DNA of 64,000 nucleotides from Hungatella effluvii (GCF_003201875.1 NZ_QJKD01000006.1:186001-250000); one strand, 5' to 3'; positions 53,428 to 63,142 are shown, counted from the first letter of the stretch. Program-made: numbers and translations. The notes: generated from the letters alone by a model not told the origin.

Positions 53428-54342
53428 TTATCTCTCATCATCCGAGTAATACACCCAGTACTTCTGGCTGGCAAAGGAGACCACAGTCAGAGTGCAGATG
53501 ATGATAAACAGCAGCCACGCCATTGCACTGGCAAGCCCCATCTCATACGTACGGAATGCATTCTGGTAAATTAACAGGGAGATCAGCGTCGTCGATCCCA
53601 GCGGTCCGCCCTTCGTGATGATAAATGCGCTGTTGAACTCCTGGAATGCCTCACAGAGCTGTGTGATCAGGTTATAGAAAATAACCGGCGTAATAAGCGG
53701 TACTGTAACGGAGAAAAACTGTCTCCATTTGCCGGCTCCGTCGATGGAGGCGGCCTCGTAAAGCTCCTGCGGAACGCCCTTTAACGCGGCGAGAAAGATC
53801 ACCATGGCGGAACCGAACTGCCATACGCGGAGCAGGCAGATGACGAAGAGCGCGTAGTGCGTGCTTCCGAGGAAATTAATCTTTTCACCGCCAAACATCT
53901 GGATAAACTGGTTGATCAAACCGTCTCCCTGGAAAATGAATTTCCACACGACTGCGATCGCCACGGAACCTCCCAGGATGGAAGGAATATAGTAGATGGT
54001 CCGGAACATTTTGACGAATTTCAGTTTAAAATTCAAGATATATGCGATGAACAGGGAAAATGCCAGTTTCAGCGGCACCGTAAGAAACGCATATTGAAAC
54101 GTAACCTTAAATGCCTTTATGTATTTCTTCGTATGAAATATACTTAAGTAGTTGTCGAGACCGACGAATTCCGTTCCCGGTTTAAATAAGCTGTAGTTAG
54201 TAAAACTGTAAAACAGGGACATGATAAATGGATAAAACTTAAAAATCATGAATCCGATGATCCACGGCAGGATGTAAAAAAATCCCCTGTATTTGCGGTA
54301 AAAATTCTTCCAGTTTCGTGTCTTTACGGGCTGTGCTTCCAT
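53428..54342 (-). CDS. Carbohydrate ABC transporter permease, MalF type (pectin module)
   Basis: The 304-residue protein has six spans and the EAA loop EAASIDGAGKWRQFFSVTVP. It resembles the YteP/LplB-type permeases for rhamnogalacturonan and related oligosaccharides. It is 13 bases after the GH105 gene, which supports a pectin-type substrate. Confidence 0.93.
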   Translation of the reverse strand: MEAQPVKTRNWKNFYRKYRGFFYILPWIIGFMIFKFYPFIMSLFYSFTNYSLFKPGTEFVGLDNYLSIFHTKKYIKAFKVTFQYAFLTVPLKLAFSLFIAYILNFKLKFVKMFRTIYYIPSILGGSVAIAVVWKFIFQGDGLINQFIQMFGGEKINFLGSTHYALFVICLLRVWQFGSAMVIFLAALKGVPQELYEAASIDGAGKWRQFFSVTVPLITPVIFYNLITQLCEAFQEFNSAFIITKGGPLGSTTLISLLIYQNAFRTYEMGLASAMAWLLFIIICTLTVVSFASQKYWVYYSDDER

Positions 54343-54355
54343 ACTCTCACTCCTA

Positions 54356-55477
54356 TCATTCCATTTTCATCAGTTCGGCCGTTACCATCATAAGTACCCC
54401 CATGGCCTTTACATCATCATCGACTACCGGCTCCGACAAGTAGTAGGTTATGCTTCCATCCCGCTCCGTGCGCGGTCCAAGGCCTGCCACTGCGCATGTG
54501 CCGGATAAATGGTATGCACCGTCGTCTGCCTGGTATATTTTCTGTTCCAGAACGGCGTCATAGATTTCTCTTCCCCTTGCGGCATACTTTTCTTCCAGAA
54601 GCGCCCCCAGGCGGCAGCCTTTTAAGACCGCATAAGCCACCATGAGTGATCCGGAGGTTTCCAGGTAATTCCCCTCCTGCTCCGGAAGTGCCGGAAGCTG
54701 GTAGAAAAGCCGGCTCTCCTGATCCTGATACTTTAAGATTCCATGAACCGCTTCTCTTAAAAGCTCGCCAAACCTGGCTTTCACCTCATAGATCTCCTCG
54801 GAGGCCAGCTCGCAGCAGTCAACGAGAGCCATTAGATACCAGCCGATGGAGCGGAGCCAGAAGTTCGGGGAAAGCCCAGTTACGGGATCGGCCCATTTTC
54901 TGTCCTTGTACTCGTCGTAAGCGTGGTAATACAGGCCGGCCTTCTCATCGAACAGAAGCTTCCTTGCCTGGTTAAACTGATTCATGATATCGCTGTAATT
55001 CTTCCTCTCGTTAAAACGGTTTTCATATTCCATATAAAACGGCTGTCCCATATAAAGGCCGTCCAGCCAGACCTGGAAGGGATAGATCAGCTTATGCCAG
55101 AAGTTTCCTGTAGTCAGGCGGGGCTGGTAGATCAGCTGGGTCATCAGGGTATCGCACGCCTTCCGGTACCGCTCCTCTCCCGTCTCATCATAGAGGAAGT
55201 AGAAGATTTTCCCCGCGTTGATAAAATCCAGATTGTATTCTTCACGGTGATAGCTCTTTATGGCTCCATCCTCTTCAATATAGGGACTCACCATCTTAAC
55301 GATAAAATCCAGATATTCATGGTCTCCCGTCAGCTTGTAAAGACGGGAGGCGCCGACAAATAAGCAGCCGTCCTCATAGTTCCATTCATACATGGACTGG
55401 CCGTCGATTTCCACCAGATAATCGTCAAGCCCCTCGTAATTTTTCATATATTCTTTGAAAAATGGTATCAGATTCAT
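54356..55477 (-). CDS. GH105 unsaturated rhamnogalacturonyl hydrolase (YteR-like)
   Basis: GH105 enzymes remove the unsaturated galacturonate end made by rhamnogalacturonan lyases. The 373-residue alpha/alpha barrel has the catalytic Asp in FQVWLDGLYMGQPF (about residue 136) and the NFWLRSIGWYLMALVD and LETSGSLMVAYAVLKG segments of the family. No signal peptide is present. ATG 55477 is used, six bases after AGGTG; the GTG three codons earlier overlaps that site. It follows the binding-protein gene and a stem-loop. Confidence 0.92.
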   Translation of the reverse strand: MNLIPFFKEYMKNYEGLDDYLVEIDGQSMYEWNYEDGCLFVGASRLYKLTGDHEYLDFIVKMVSPYIEEDGAIKSYHREEYNLDFINAGKIFYFLYDETGEERYRKACDTLMTQLIYQPRLTTGNFWHKLIYPFQVWLDGLYMGQPFYMEYENRFNERKNYSDIMNQFNQARKLLFDEKAGLYYHAYDEYKDRKWADPVTGLSPNFWLRSIGWYLMALVDCCELASEEIYEVKARFGELLREAVHGILKYQDQESRLFYQLPALPEQEGNYLETSGSLMVAYAVLKGCRLGALLEEKYAARGREIYDAVLEQKIYQADDGAYHLSGTCAVAGLGPRTERDGSITYYLSEPVVDDDVKAMGVLMMVTAELMKME

Positions 55478-55520
55478 AAAATGCACCTGCTTTTTATTTT
55501 TATTTGAATGAAAAAGGGTA

Positions 55521-55557
55521 CAAAAAGGGAACGCCGCCCTGGCAGCGTCCCTTTTTG
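55521..55557 (-). terminator. Stem-loop between binding-protein and GH105 genes
   Basis: CAAAAAGGGA-CGCTGCC (minus strand) pairs with GGCGGCG-TCCCTTTTTG over positions 55521-55557, a long stem with one mismatch. It has T-runs at both ends. As in the first glycan operon it follows the binding-protein gene and probably raises its yield relative to downstream genes. Confidence 0.85.
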
Positions 55558-55577
55558 TTATATCCTGTCGCTCTTAA

Positions 55578-56948
55578 TTAGTATGGGTTAGCCGCATTGA
55601 CGTCATTGATGGAATCGATCAGGTACTGGGCCATCTCCGCCGGATCTGCTCCCGCGCTTAAGTTGTCAAATACTTCGTAATAAGCGCCGGTACGTTCCTT
55701 TAACGCGGAGTTTTCGAAGTTTGGATCAAAGGTATAGTGACAGAACGCAAGCACCTTCTGGTTGCCTTCCAGGGTCTGTCCGCCTAAGATATCCGCATCC
55801 TCCAGGATCTTCTTTGCCGCTGTATTGCACACGGTGCCGCGCTCGGTTCCCATTAATTTTACACCGTTTTCATTGGAAGTAATGTATTCCAGAAGTAAGG
55901 CGGCCTCTTCCTTGTGTTCGGAGGTCTCTGTGATGGCGAAGCCCTGGGAAACCTTGCTCATGCCGGCCGGATTGGGCCCCAGATCGGTCGGGTAGTCTCC
56001 AAGTACCAGTTCCTGGCCTTCATCTAAGGAATCGGCGATTTCCTGGACGTTGGAATCGTATTCGGTCAGTCCGGCATAGTGGCCATCCATCCACTTCTTG
56101 TTGGATAAGAAGTTTTCCGCACCGTCTCCGGCGATCGTGGAGATCTTCGGGAATACGTGGTCTTCTTCCAGAGAATTGATCCATTCCATGCCCTCTGTCA
56201 CTTCTTCCACTGTGTAATTGACGGATAAATCCTTAATCCACTCTTTTCCGTACTTCTCCTGAAGGTACATTACCATCCAGATCATTCTCTCGTAGCCTTC
56301 CTCAGCCAGCGGATAGTAATCATCGCCGAGTTTTTCCTGAAACGCCTTTCCTGCGGCGCGAAGCTCTTCAAATGAGGTGGGAATGGCCACGCCGGCCTTG
56401 TCAAAGGTGGTCTTGTTGTACATCGGAAGCTTTCCCGTGATGGAAACCGGTACGCCCTGAAGCTTTCCTCCGACAGTCATGGCTGCCAGGTTGGTCTCCG
56501 ACCAGTTATCCAGGGAAACAATGTCTTTAAACTGATTTAAATCTGCGAATTTGGAGCCGTCAGATGAAAACTGGTAAAGCCAGTTCCAGTTGACCTGCAT
56601 CAGATCAGGAGCCGTTCCGCCTGCCAGCTGGGTAGCCACCTTATCGGTCCAGCCATCCCAGGAGGAGTATTCACATTCTACGGTTACCCAGGGATATTCC
56701 TGTTCAAATGCCTCGACGGCCGCCATGGTCGCCTTATGTCTCGTCTCCCCGCCCCACCAGGAAAACCGCAGGGTAACAGGTTCTTTTCCGTCCGTCGTGG
56801 ATGCGCCTCCTGCAACGGTGGCCGCCTCCTGCGATGTCTGTGCCGTAGTCTGTGTCGTCTCTTTCGCGGCATTGCCCCCGCATGCCGTAAGTGATGCTGC
56901 CATTGCTGCGGCTAAAACCGCAGCTGTCATTTTTTTCATCATGATCAT
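55578..56948 (-). CDS. Sugar ABC transporter substrate-binding lipoprotein (pectin module)
   Basis: The 456-residue protein has a lipoprotein signal with LTAC (Cys23 from the longest start), a Thr/Ala/Gln-rich linker and a family 1 solute-binding domain starting LRFSWWGGETRHKAT. It should feed the permeases encoded downstream. AGGAG lies close to the first ATG (56948); the ATG codons a few residues later are alternatives. It is the second binding protein of this locus, after the one at 57725-59017. Confidence 0.93.
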   Translation of the reverse strand: MIMMKKMTAAVLAAAMAASLTACGGNAAKETTQTTAQTSQEAATVAGGASTTDGKEPVTLRFSWWGGETRHKATMAAVEAFEQEYPWVTVECEYSSWDGWTDKVATQLAGGTAPDLMQVNWNWLYQFSSDGSKFADLNQFKDIVSLDNWSETNLAAMTVGGKLQGVPVSITGKLPMYNKTTFDKAGVAIPTSFEELRAAGKAFQEKLGDDYYPLAEEGYERMIWMVMYLQEKYGKEWIKDLSVNYTVEEVTEGMEWINSLEEDHVFPKISTIAGDGAENFLSNKKWMDGHYAGLTEYDSNVQEIADSLDEGQELVLGDYPTDLGPNPAGMSKVSQGFAITETSEHKEEAALLLEYITSNENGVKLMGTERGTVCNTAAKKILEDADILGGQTLEGNQKVLAFCHYTFDPNFENSALKERTGAYYEVFDNLSAGADPAEMAQYLIDSINDVNAANPY

Positions 56949-56966
56949 TCCCTCTCCTTTTATCGG

Positions 56967-57710
56967 TTACCGCGCTTTTTTTGCTTCCAGCTCGGCTTTT
57001 GTCAGCTCAATTTCAAACCAGACGTAGTTTACATTTTCATCCTCTTCGATTTCGATGGCATGCTCAATATCGGTCGGTATAAACGCCCAGTCTCCCTCAT
57101 GAAGCTCGATTTCCTCATCCGCCGCGCGGTAGATGAACTTCGTTCCCGGCATTCCGTAATACCACTGATATAGGTTATCATGGCTGTGAGGAGCCGCCTT
57201 GTTCGGTCCCTTACCGATAATAGCGCCCATGGTCATGCGGGTGAGGAAATGAGTATCCAGAATGGAAAGCGCCTTGATGCCTTCCGGGCGGAAACCCTCG
57301 ATATATTCGATACAGCCGCTTAACGGACAGAATCTCGGCAGCGCAATGTGCCAGTGATCAAACTGCTCGTAATCCTCCGGAAGCATGACAGAAGTCAGCT
57401 GTAAAAATTCCATGTCTGTTGCGGCGTGTAAGATATTCGCTTCTTTGTCCATGTTTGGGATAAACAGAGAAGGTTCTTCGATATTAAATGCCTTTTTCGG
57501 TGTGGCCACATAGCCTTCGCCCCTGGTAAAGTAGTAAATCTGTGTCTGATCGCCAAAGGTTTCCAGCGTAACCACGGTACCGGCCGCCACTTTGCATTTG
57601 TAGGTATGTACGCCGTCTACCATCCCCGGAAGCATCTCCGCTCTTAAAATTCCGTTTCCTGTTGTCTCAAATTTCATGTCTTCTTTTTTCTGGTAATGAA
57701 TTACTGACAT
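56967..57710 (-). CDS. Bicupin protein of the pectin operon
   Basis: The 247-residue protein has two cupin-like halves. The C-terminal one has likely metal ligands in KAAPHSHDNLYQWYYGMPG and FIPTDIEHAIEIEE; the N-terminal one (GDQTQIYYFTRGEGY) has no obvious metal motif. No signal peptide is present. Cupins in pectin operons include KdgF, which opens unsaturated uronates, but this protein is longer, so that function is only a possibility. It lies between two binding-protein genes with gaps of 14 and 18 bases. Confidence 0.82.
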   Translation of the reverse strand: MSVIHYQKKEDMKFETTGNGILRAEMLPGMVDGVHTYKCKVAAGTVVTLETFGDQTQIYYFTRGEGYVATPKKAFNIEEPSLFIPNMDKEANILHAATDMEFLQLTSVMLPEDYEQFDHWHIALPRFCPLSGCIEYIEGFRPEGIKALSILDTHFLTRMTMGAIIGKGPNKAAPHSHDNLYQWYYGMPGTKFIYRAADEEIELHEGDWAFIPTDIEHAIEIEEDENVNYVWFEIELTKAELEAKKAR

Positions 57711-57724
57711 CTTAAATAACCTCC

Positions 57725-59017
57725 CTAATTATGTTTCATATAATCTTTCCAGAGAGATTGATAATCCTTTAAAACCTCCTCCCGGCTCAAATCACCGGTC
57801 AGATAAAAGCCCCAGAGTTCGGCACTCTTATTTTTCAGTTCCCCGGGAAGGCAGTTTACCACGTCGAGCGCGGTTCTGCCTTCCTTGATGCTTTCCTTTA
57901 CTTCGGCCGCCAGAGGGGACAGCCCCTCCAGGCTTTCGTCGTTCATGGCCATGACAGGAAGGCAGCCCATCGTATCTCTTAAATACCGGGACGCCTCTGT
58001 TGAAGTGGCGAGCCAGTATAAGAACTCCTCGGCTTCTTTCGGATGCCGGCTGCTTTTCACCACAGACAGTGCCTGGACTTCCACGATCAGCTTATTTCTT
58101 TCCGCTTCCTCGTAGAGGGGAATCGCTCCGATGGAGATTTCCCGTTCCAGAGCCGGTTTGGACTTTGCCAGAACCGGCGCGAGCCAGCTGCCCTCGTCAT
58201 TCAGCATTGCGTATTTTTCGATGAAGAAGTAATCTCTTGCGGTCGGGGCTCCGGTAGTTAAGGAATCCCGGTTTCCGAAACGCAGGGTCAGATCAAAATA
58301 GTCCGCCAGCGCCTGCCAGTTCTCTTCATACTCCTGCTGACGGTCTTCCTCTAACAGGGATTCCATATACGCGGTGGGATTGTCCTCCGCCATCGCAGGA
58401 AGCATGAATAAGTTGTTGGCCATGGTGAGCAGCGTTTCTTTATAGTGGTTCATCATGGGCTTTATGTCCTGCTCCTCCAGATCCAGACATAACTGTTCGA
58501 ATTCGGATTTCGTTTCAGGAAAACGCTCCCATCCAGCTGCTCTTAAAAGCCTCTGGTTATAGGCGATACCGATCCCCTGAATCTGGAGCGGTACCGAGTA
58601 GACCGTTCCCTCCAGACTTCCCATGGTGCGGTACGGCATCGGAAGCTTCTGCAGTACGTTTTGATCTTCCAGCGGAAGCAGATGGTCCTTCCACTCTTCC
58701 ATGGAACCATCGAAGCCGACGCAGATAATATCCGGAAGCTTCTGAGACGCCAGGCTGACCCGCAGCAAATCGGAATACATACTCCGGTCCACCAGATTCC
58801 ATTCGATGCCCCCGATCTCCGGGTGCTCCTTTCTGTACAGATCCGACAGTTCCTTCACATATCCGCTCCATTCGGAAGACGGCATGCTCACGGTAAGTAC
58901 AATTCCTGGTTCTGCGGCTGCTTCTGCCGCTCCGGTTTCTGTGTTTTGACTTTTGCATCCCGCTGCAGCCAGCACAATACCCACTGTTACCAAACCCATT
59001 CTAACCCTTCTCTTCAT
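57725..59017 (-). CDS. Extracellular solute-binding lipoprotein, first gene of the pectin operon
   Basis: The 430-residue protein has a short basic N-terminus and the lipobox AAGC (Cys21), and a family 1 solute-binding domain with YSVPLQIQGIGIAYNQRLL. ATG 59017 follows GAGGGAG; the frame is open to 59050. It lies next to the divergent histidine kinase and precedes a second binding protein with only one permease pair in the locus. It could be an alternative ligand receptor or a partner of the kinase. Its -10 candidate is TATACT (59063-59068, minus strand), with no good -35, as expected for an activated promoter. Confidence 0.9.
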   Translation of the reverse strand: MKRRVRMGLVTVGIVLAAAGCKSQNTETGAAEAAAEPGIVLTVSMPSSEWSGYVKELSDLYRKEHPEIGGIEWNLVDRSMYSDLLRVSLASQKLPDIICVGFDGSMEEWKDHLLPLEDQNVLQKLPMPYRTMGSLEGTVYSVPLQIQGIGIAYNQRLLRAAGWERFPETKSEFEQLCLDLEEQDIKPMMNHYKETLLTMANNLFMLPAMAEDNPTAYMESLLEEDRQQEYEENWQALADYFDLTLRFGNRDSLTTGAPTARDYFFIEKYAMLNDEGSWLAPVLAKSKPALEREISIGAIPLYEEAERNKLIVEVQALSVVKSSRHPKEAEEFLYWLATSTEASRYLRDTMGCLPVMAMNDESLEGLSPLAAEVKESIKEGRTALDVVNCLPGELKNKSAELWGFYLTGDLSREEVLKDYQSLWKDYMKHN

Positions 59018-59287
59018 CGTAAAGCACTCCCTCTGATGTGTTGTTGTCACAGTATTTTTTATAGTATACCATGACAGTTTCAGGGGTGGAAACTAAAAAT
59101 AACCATCACTCCGTTTCCTGGATTTTTCTCTCTTTCTTTGTTGTGCCTTCATTGTAATAGAACCTGGCTTCTTTTTACACTCATGTTTTTGATATGATAG
59201 GAGGACTATTTTGACTTCATGGTCTTTCGCAAATTTATTGTTTATGGTAGAATGATGCCAGATAACTGTGTTTTGGGGGACGTAAGT

Positions 59288-61237
59288 ATGAACAGTCAGC
59301 GTTTTGTCAGTATACGAATCAAATTATTATCACTGCTCTTTATCTGCATTCTCGTTCCGTTTCTGGTATACTGGTTTTTTTCCTATGAGTATATCAAAAC
59401 GTCACTGGACGAGGAGTTCGTCTCTCAGACGACCGATACGATGCGCGCCACCGGGAACAGTATTTCCGATTACGTGAAGCTGGTGGATTATACGGCGCGC
59501 GGCCTCTATTTCAACTCTGAGGTCATGGACATCCTGTCGGAAAAGGAACAGTCTGTATCCAGCTACCGCCTGCTTCAGACGGAGTCCCGCATCTTCGATT
59601 TCCTTCAGACCCTTTATTCCAGTGTGCCGGATGCCTCACAGATCCAGCTTTCCGCATTTAATTTAAAAAAGTCCCTGCTGCTCCAGTCCGATATGCAGCG
59701 GTATGAAAAGGACCATATCTATTTAAGCCAGGAACGGCGTTTCCCATGCGAACCGTACCACTCCTATGTGACGTCGGCCCACATGCAGTCCAACTATAAT
59801 TTTCAGGAGCTGTCGGGGCGGGAATTTTCCCTTGTTTTTTCTCTGCATATGCCCATTTATCAGATTCCTTCCGTCACCGATTCCCTGGGGGAGATTACCA
59901 TCGACATTCCCATATCGGTTCTGGATTCCATCTGCGCTCCCCTGTTCAAGGAAAAGGAGTACCTCTGCCTGGTGGATGGAAATGGCAGCTACGTCTACAG
60001 CAGCATCCCCGCAGAGATCGCCACACAGACCCGCAATCCGGTTATTCAGAACATCCTCTCCTCTTCCCTGGAGCCTGGCGTCCCGCTGGTTCTCGACACG
60101 GATTCCGAGGACATCGTCATTTGCAGCCGCATTCTGGAGGATCCGGTGGACTGGTATTTAATCAAGATATCTCCGAAAGCCTTTGTCTATGAAAAGGCAA
60201 GCCGCTTCTTCCACATGATGCTTTACTCCTTTATCATCGTGACCCTGGCGGAGATTCTTCTGATCGTCATAACCGTCATACGTTTTACTGCGCCGATCCG
60301 AAAGGTGACAGCCTATGCGGAAGCCGTCAGTGCCGGTGATCTGGATGCCAATATGTCGTCCTACATCACTTACACGAAAAATGACGAGATTGGCTCTCTG
60401 CTCATCACGATCCGCAAGATGATGTACTCCATCAAAAACTTTATCATTCACCAGTACCAGCTGGAGCTGGCAAACCGGACAAGTGAATTAAAGGCCCTTC
60501 AGGCCCAGATCAATCCTCACTTTATCCACAATACGCTCCAGTGCCTGGCGACCAATGCCCTGGAGGGCGGCAATCTGCCTCTGTACCAGTCCATCACGGC
60601 CCTGGGACAGATGATGCACTACTCCATGGACACCGCTCACAATCTCGTGCCCATAAACGATGCGCTCCATTACATCGAGCTGTATTTAAAGCTGCAAAAG
60701 CTGCGTTTCCCCAACGCGCTGGAGACAGAATTTGACATATCCGATGAGGCAGGCGCCATGCTGATTCCGAAGATGACGCTGCAGCCGCTGGTTGAAAACT
60801 CGATCCGACACGGTAATCTTCTGAAGCTTGACAACAGCCGCCTGACCATACGCGCTTTTGTGGAAGGCAATTACCTCCATTTATTCGTCAAAGATACCGG
60901 AACCGGCATTTCTGCTGAAAGACTGGAGGAGCTCACGCGCTCGCTTCAGCAGGTAAAGGCAGCTGCCTCCTCATCCGATGCGGAAACCTTTGTCGATGCG
61001 CTTAACCGTTTTTCCGAAGAACGTCCCGCTTCCAGAACCGCTGATATTCAAAGTGAACAGCAGCTGGAGACAGACCGGGAAAACCGATACGTGTCAAACA
61101 ATATCGGCATGCGCAACGTCTACCAGCGCCTCCTGTTAAATTACAAGAACCAGTGCTCCATGGAGATCAGTTCTGATGGAAAAAGCGGGACGGTGATCCA
61201 TATCCAGGCAGATTACCGGATGCTGGAGCATCACTGA
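59288..61237 (+). CDS. Sensor histidine kinase, YesM type, with an insert in the ATPase domain
   Basis: The 649-residue kinase has spans at about residues 14-32 (LLSLLFICILVPFLVYWFF) and 315-340, an extracellular Cache-type sensor between them, HAMP, and the phospho-acceptor in QINPHFIHNTL (His411). The HATPase boxes are DTGTGIS and NNIGMRN. Between them are 62 residues, against 19 in the other kinase of this window; the extra part is polar, rich in Ser, Glu and Gln. ATG 59288 follows GGGGG; the frame is open to 59219. The 270 bases upstream are shared with the divergent pectin operon. Confidence 0.9.
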   Translation: MNSQRFVSIRIKLLSLLFICILVPFLVYWFFSYEYIKTSLDEEFVSQTTDTMRATGNSISDYVKLVDYTARGLYFNSEVMDILSEKEQSVSSYRLLQTESRIFDFLQTLYSSVPDASQIQLSAFNLKKSLLLQSDMQRYEKDHIYLSQERRFPCEPYHSYVTSAHMQSNYNFQELSGREFSLVFSLHMPIYQIPSVTDSLGEITIDIPISVLDSICAPLFKEKEYLCLVDGNGSYVYSSIPAEIATQTRNPVIQNILSSSLEPGVPLVLDTDSEDIVICSRILEDPVDWYLIKISPKAFVYEKASRFFHMMLYSFIIVTLAEILLIVITVIRFTAPIRKVTAYAEAVSAGDLDANMSSYITYTKNDEIGSLLITIRKMMYSIKNFIIHQYQLELANRTSELKALQAQINPHFIHNTLQCLATNALEGGNLPLYQSITALGQMMHYSMDTAHNLVPINDALHYIELYLKLQKLRFPNALETEFDISDEAGAMLIPKMTLQPLVENSIRHGNLLKLDNSRLTIRAFVEGNYLHLFVKDTGTGISAERLEELTRSLQQVKAAASSSDAETFVDALNRFSEERPASRTADIQSEQQLETDRENRYVSNNIGMRNVYQRLLLNYKNQCSMEISSDGKSGTVIHIQADYRMLEHH

Positions 61238-61262
61238 ATATCACAGAAGAATGGAGAAAATC

Positions 61263-62882
61263 ATGAAAGTCTTAATCGTAGATGATGAAGCCCATGTCAT
61301 CAGGGCCGTAAAACTCCTGGTGCCGTGGCAGGAACTTGGAATTACGGAAACTTACGAAGCGCTCACACCCCATGATGCGATCCGCATCATGGAGGCGGAA
61401 CAGCCGGAGATCTTAATCACCGACATTGTCATGCAGGATTTAAGCGGAATCGACCTGATGAAATATATTGCGAGTTCCCTGAAGCATATCAAGGTCATCG
61501 TTATTTCCGGCTATAATAACTTCGATTATGTGAGAAGCTCTCTCCAGCATGGAGGTGTGGATTATCTTTTAAAGCCACTGGATCAGGATCAGCTGATCGA
61601 GGCCGTAAAGAAGGCGGTTGACGCCTGGAACCAGGAGCATAATTTATACCATACGGCTCAAATCCACAAGGATCAGATCGATTCCATGGCCACCCTGTGC
61701 CGTGAGAATCTGCTGTCGCGTCTGATTCACGGCGACCATCCGGAGCAGGCCTGCAGAAAACTGATGGAGCTGTCTCCCGAGCTTTCGGAGCTTACCGCCT
61801 GCGGATTTACCTACTGCAATCTGGAACCATTTATATCCGGGGAAGAAGCTTCCTGGAACGAGCCCTTTCACCGCTACAGAGACGCGCTCGCCTGCTTTCT
61901 GGCCGATTCTGGTGCGGGCTTTCTGCTGCCTGCGGACAGCCGTTATGAGATCGCTGTTTTTCTCACCGATTACAGTCCGGCCTTTCAGGAGCAATTAAAG
62001 AATTTTTTGCAGTCCGTACGGCAGTCACTGCCGTTTCCGGTCTGCATGGGGGTGGCAGCCGGTATTTTTCCCGGAGGAATTATGGAGACGTACCAGAAGG
62101 CAAGAGCCGCCTTTGGAGCCTGCAATATGGCGAGCCTCTCTCCTGTTCTCTGCAGTCTGGAACCCGGTTTCCACAGGCCGTTCCATGGTTTGACCGAAAA
62201 ACAGAAGGAAGTGGATGACCGAATGCTGCTTTCCGCTCTGCTGACCGGGAATGAGCAGCTGATTGACGACAGTATCTCTGTCTGGATTCGCAGCCGCATT
62301 CCGGAAGATGCTCCGCTTCTTGCCATTGTGCTGGAAGCAGTTCAGGATGAAAACCGTCTGTTTGCCTCCTGGGCCGAACTGTTCGAAAACCGTCACAAAG
62401 GATTCCGCCATCAGACGGAGTATGTGGTCTTAAACTTCCGCGACATCATGGACGGATCGATGCGGATATCCTTTGAACGCTTCCGCCGCCGAATGCGGGC
62501 GGATATCCTGTTTCTCTATGGGGAGCTGAAGTCCATTCACTCTCCGGAGGCCGATATGATCTATCAGGTCGCACACTATATCGAACTGAATTATAACCAG
62601 CCTTTCAGCCAGGCAGCGTGTGCCCAGACCTTTTTTGTCAACCAGGAATACCTTTGCCGTAAATTCAAACAGACCTTCCACGTGACCATGATCACGTATT
62701 TAAACGATCTTAGAATCAACCAGGCCAGGCAGATGCTGAAGGATCCCATGATAAAAATCCGCCAGATCGCCCACGAGGTCGGTTTCGAAGATGAAAAATA
62801 CTTCTCACGCCAGTTTAAGAAGTCCACAGGGATGACGCCCAATGACTACAGAACGCGCTATCAGGAACAGCTCGGTGAGTAA
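61263..62882 (+). CDS. Response regulator with AraC-type DNA-binding domain, YesN type
   Basis: The 539-residue regulator has a receiver with VDDEAH and phospho-acceptor Asp54 (ITDIVMQ), a middle region of about 300 residues, and two C-terminal helix-turn-helix motifs (FSQAACAQTFFVNQEYLC and the VGFEDEKYFSRQFKKSTGM segment). ATG 61263 follows GGAG; an ATG at 61251 is an alternative. It lies 25 bases after the kinase gene and should activate the divergent pectin operon. Confidence 0.92.
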   Translation: MKVLIVDDEAHVIRAVKLLVPWQELGITETYEALTPHDAIRIMEAEQPEILITDIVMQDLSGIDLMKYIASSLKHIKVIVISGYNNFDYVRSSLQHGGVDYLLKPLDQDQLIEAVKKAVDAWNQEHNLYHTAQIHKDQIDSMATLCRENLLSRLIHGDHPEQACRKLMELSPELSELTACGFTYCNLEPFISGEEASWNEPFHRYRDALACFLADSGAGFLLPADSRYEIAVFLTDYSPAFQEQLKNFLQSVRQSLPFPVCMGVAAGIFPGGIMETYQKARAAFGACNMASLSPVLCSLEPGFHRPFHGLTEKQKEVDDRMLLSALLTGNEQLIDDSISVWIRSRIPEDAPLLAIVLEAVQDENRLFASWAELFENRHKGFRHQTEYVVLNFRDIMDGSMRISFERFRRRMRADILFLYGELKSIHSPEADMIYQVAHYIELNYNQPFSQAACAQTFFVNQEYLCRKFKQTFHVTMITYLNDLRINQARQMLKDPMIKIRQIAHEVGFEDEKYFSRQFKKSTGMTPNDYRTRYQEQLGE

Positions 62883-62885
62883 AAT

Positions 62886-62941
62886 CTGTCTGTTTCTGTG
62901 TTCAGGGGCTGTTAAAAGCCATTGACAGCAGAAACAGACAG
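62886..62941 (+). other. Perfect 13-bp hairpin after the second response regulator
   Basis: CTGTCTGTTTCTG (62886-62898) and CAGAAACAGACAG (62929-62941) are exact inverted repeats with a 30-base loop, starting 4 bases after the stop codon. No T-run follows directly; a T-rich stretch comes about 25 bases later. It may protect the 3' end of the message or be a weak terminator. Confidence 0.6.
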
Positions 62942-62974
62942 GCGCTGCGGAAGCTTTGGCTGAAATTTTTTTGC

Positions 62975-63069
62975 TTGTAATACCGGCTGAGATGGTTTAT
63001 AGTCATATTATAGTTTGATCGCCGCGGTTTTCTGCTGCGGCATACGTTCTGTTCTCCGGCCAGGAGAAC
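62975..63069 (+). promoter_or_regulatory. Candidate promoter and hairpins upstream of the Rpn-type nuclease
   Basis: TTGTAA (62975-62980), a 17-base spacer and TATAGT (62998-63003) form a fair promoter. Two small hairpins follow in the leader: GCCGC/GCGGC within 63021-63041, and GTTCTCC/GGAGAAC at 63051-63069. The leader of about 130 bases is long for a simple gene. Confidence 0.5.
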
Positions 63070-63142
63070 GAAAGAATCCCCGGCATTCTGCCGACGCAAT
63101 TCCAAAATAACAAGAAAACTGATAAAAAGGAGAAAACTGCTT

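Noticed and set aside
59063..59091. Sigma-A promoter for the pectin operon
   Set aside because: TATACT is present but the sequence 17 bases upstream (TTCCAC) is not a -35 box, so I mention it only inside the gene entry.
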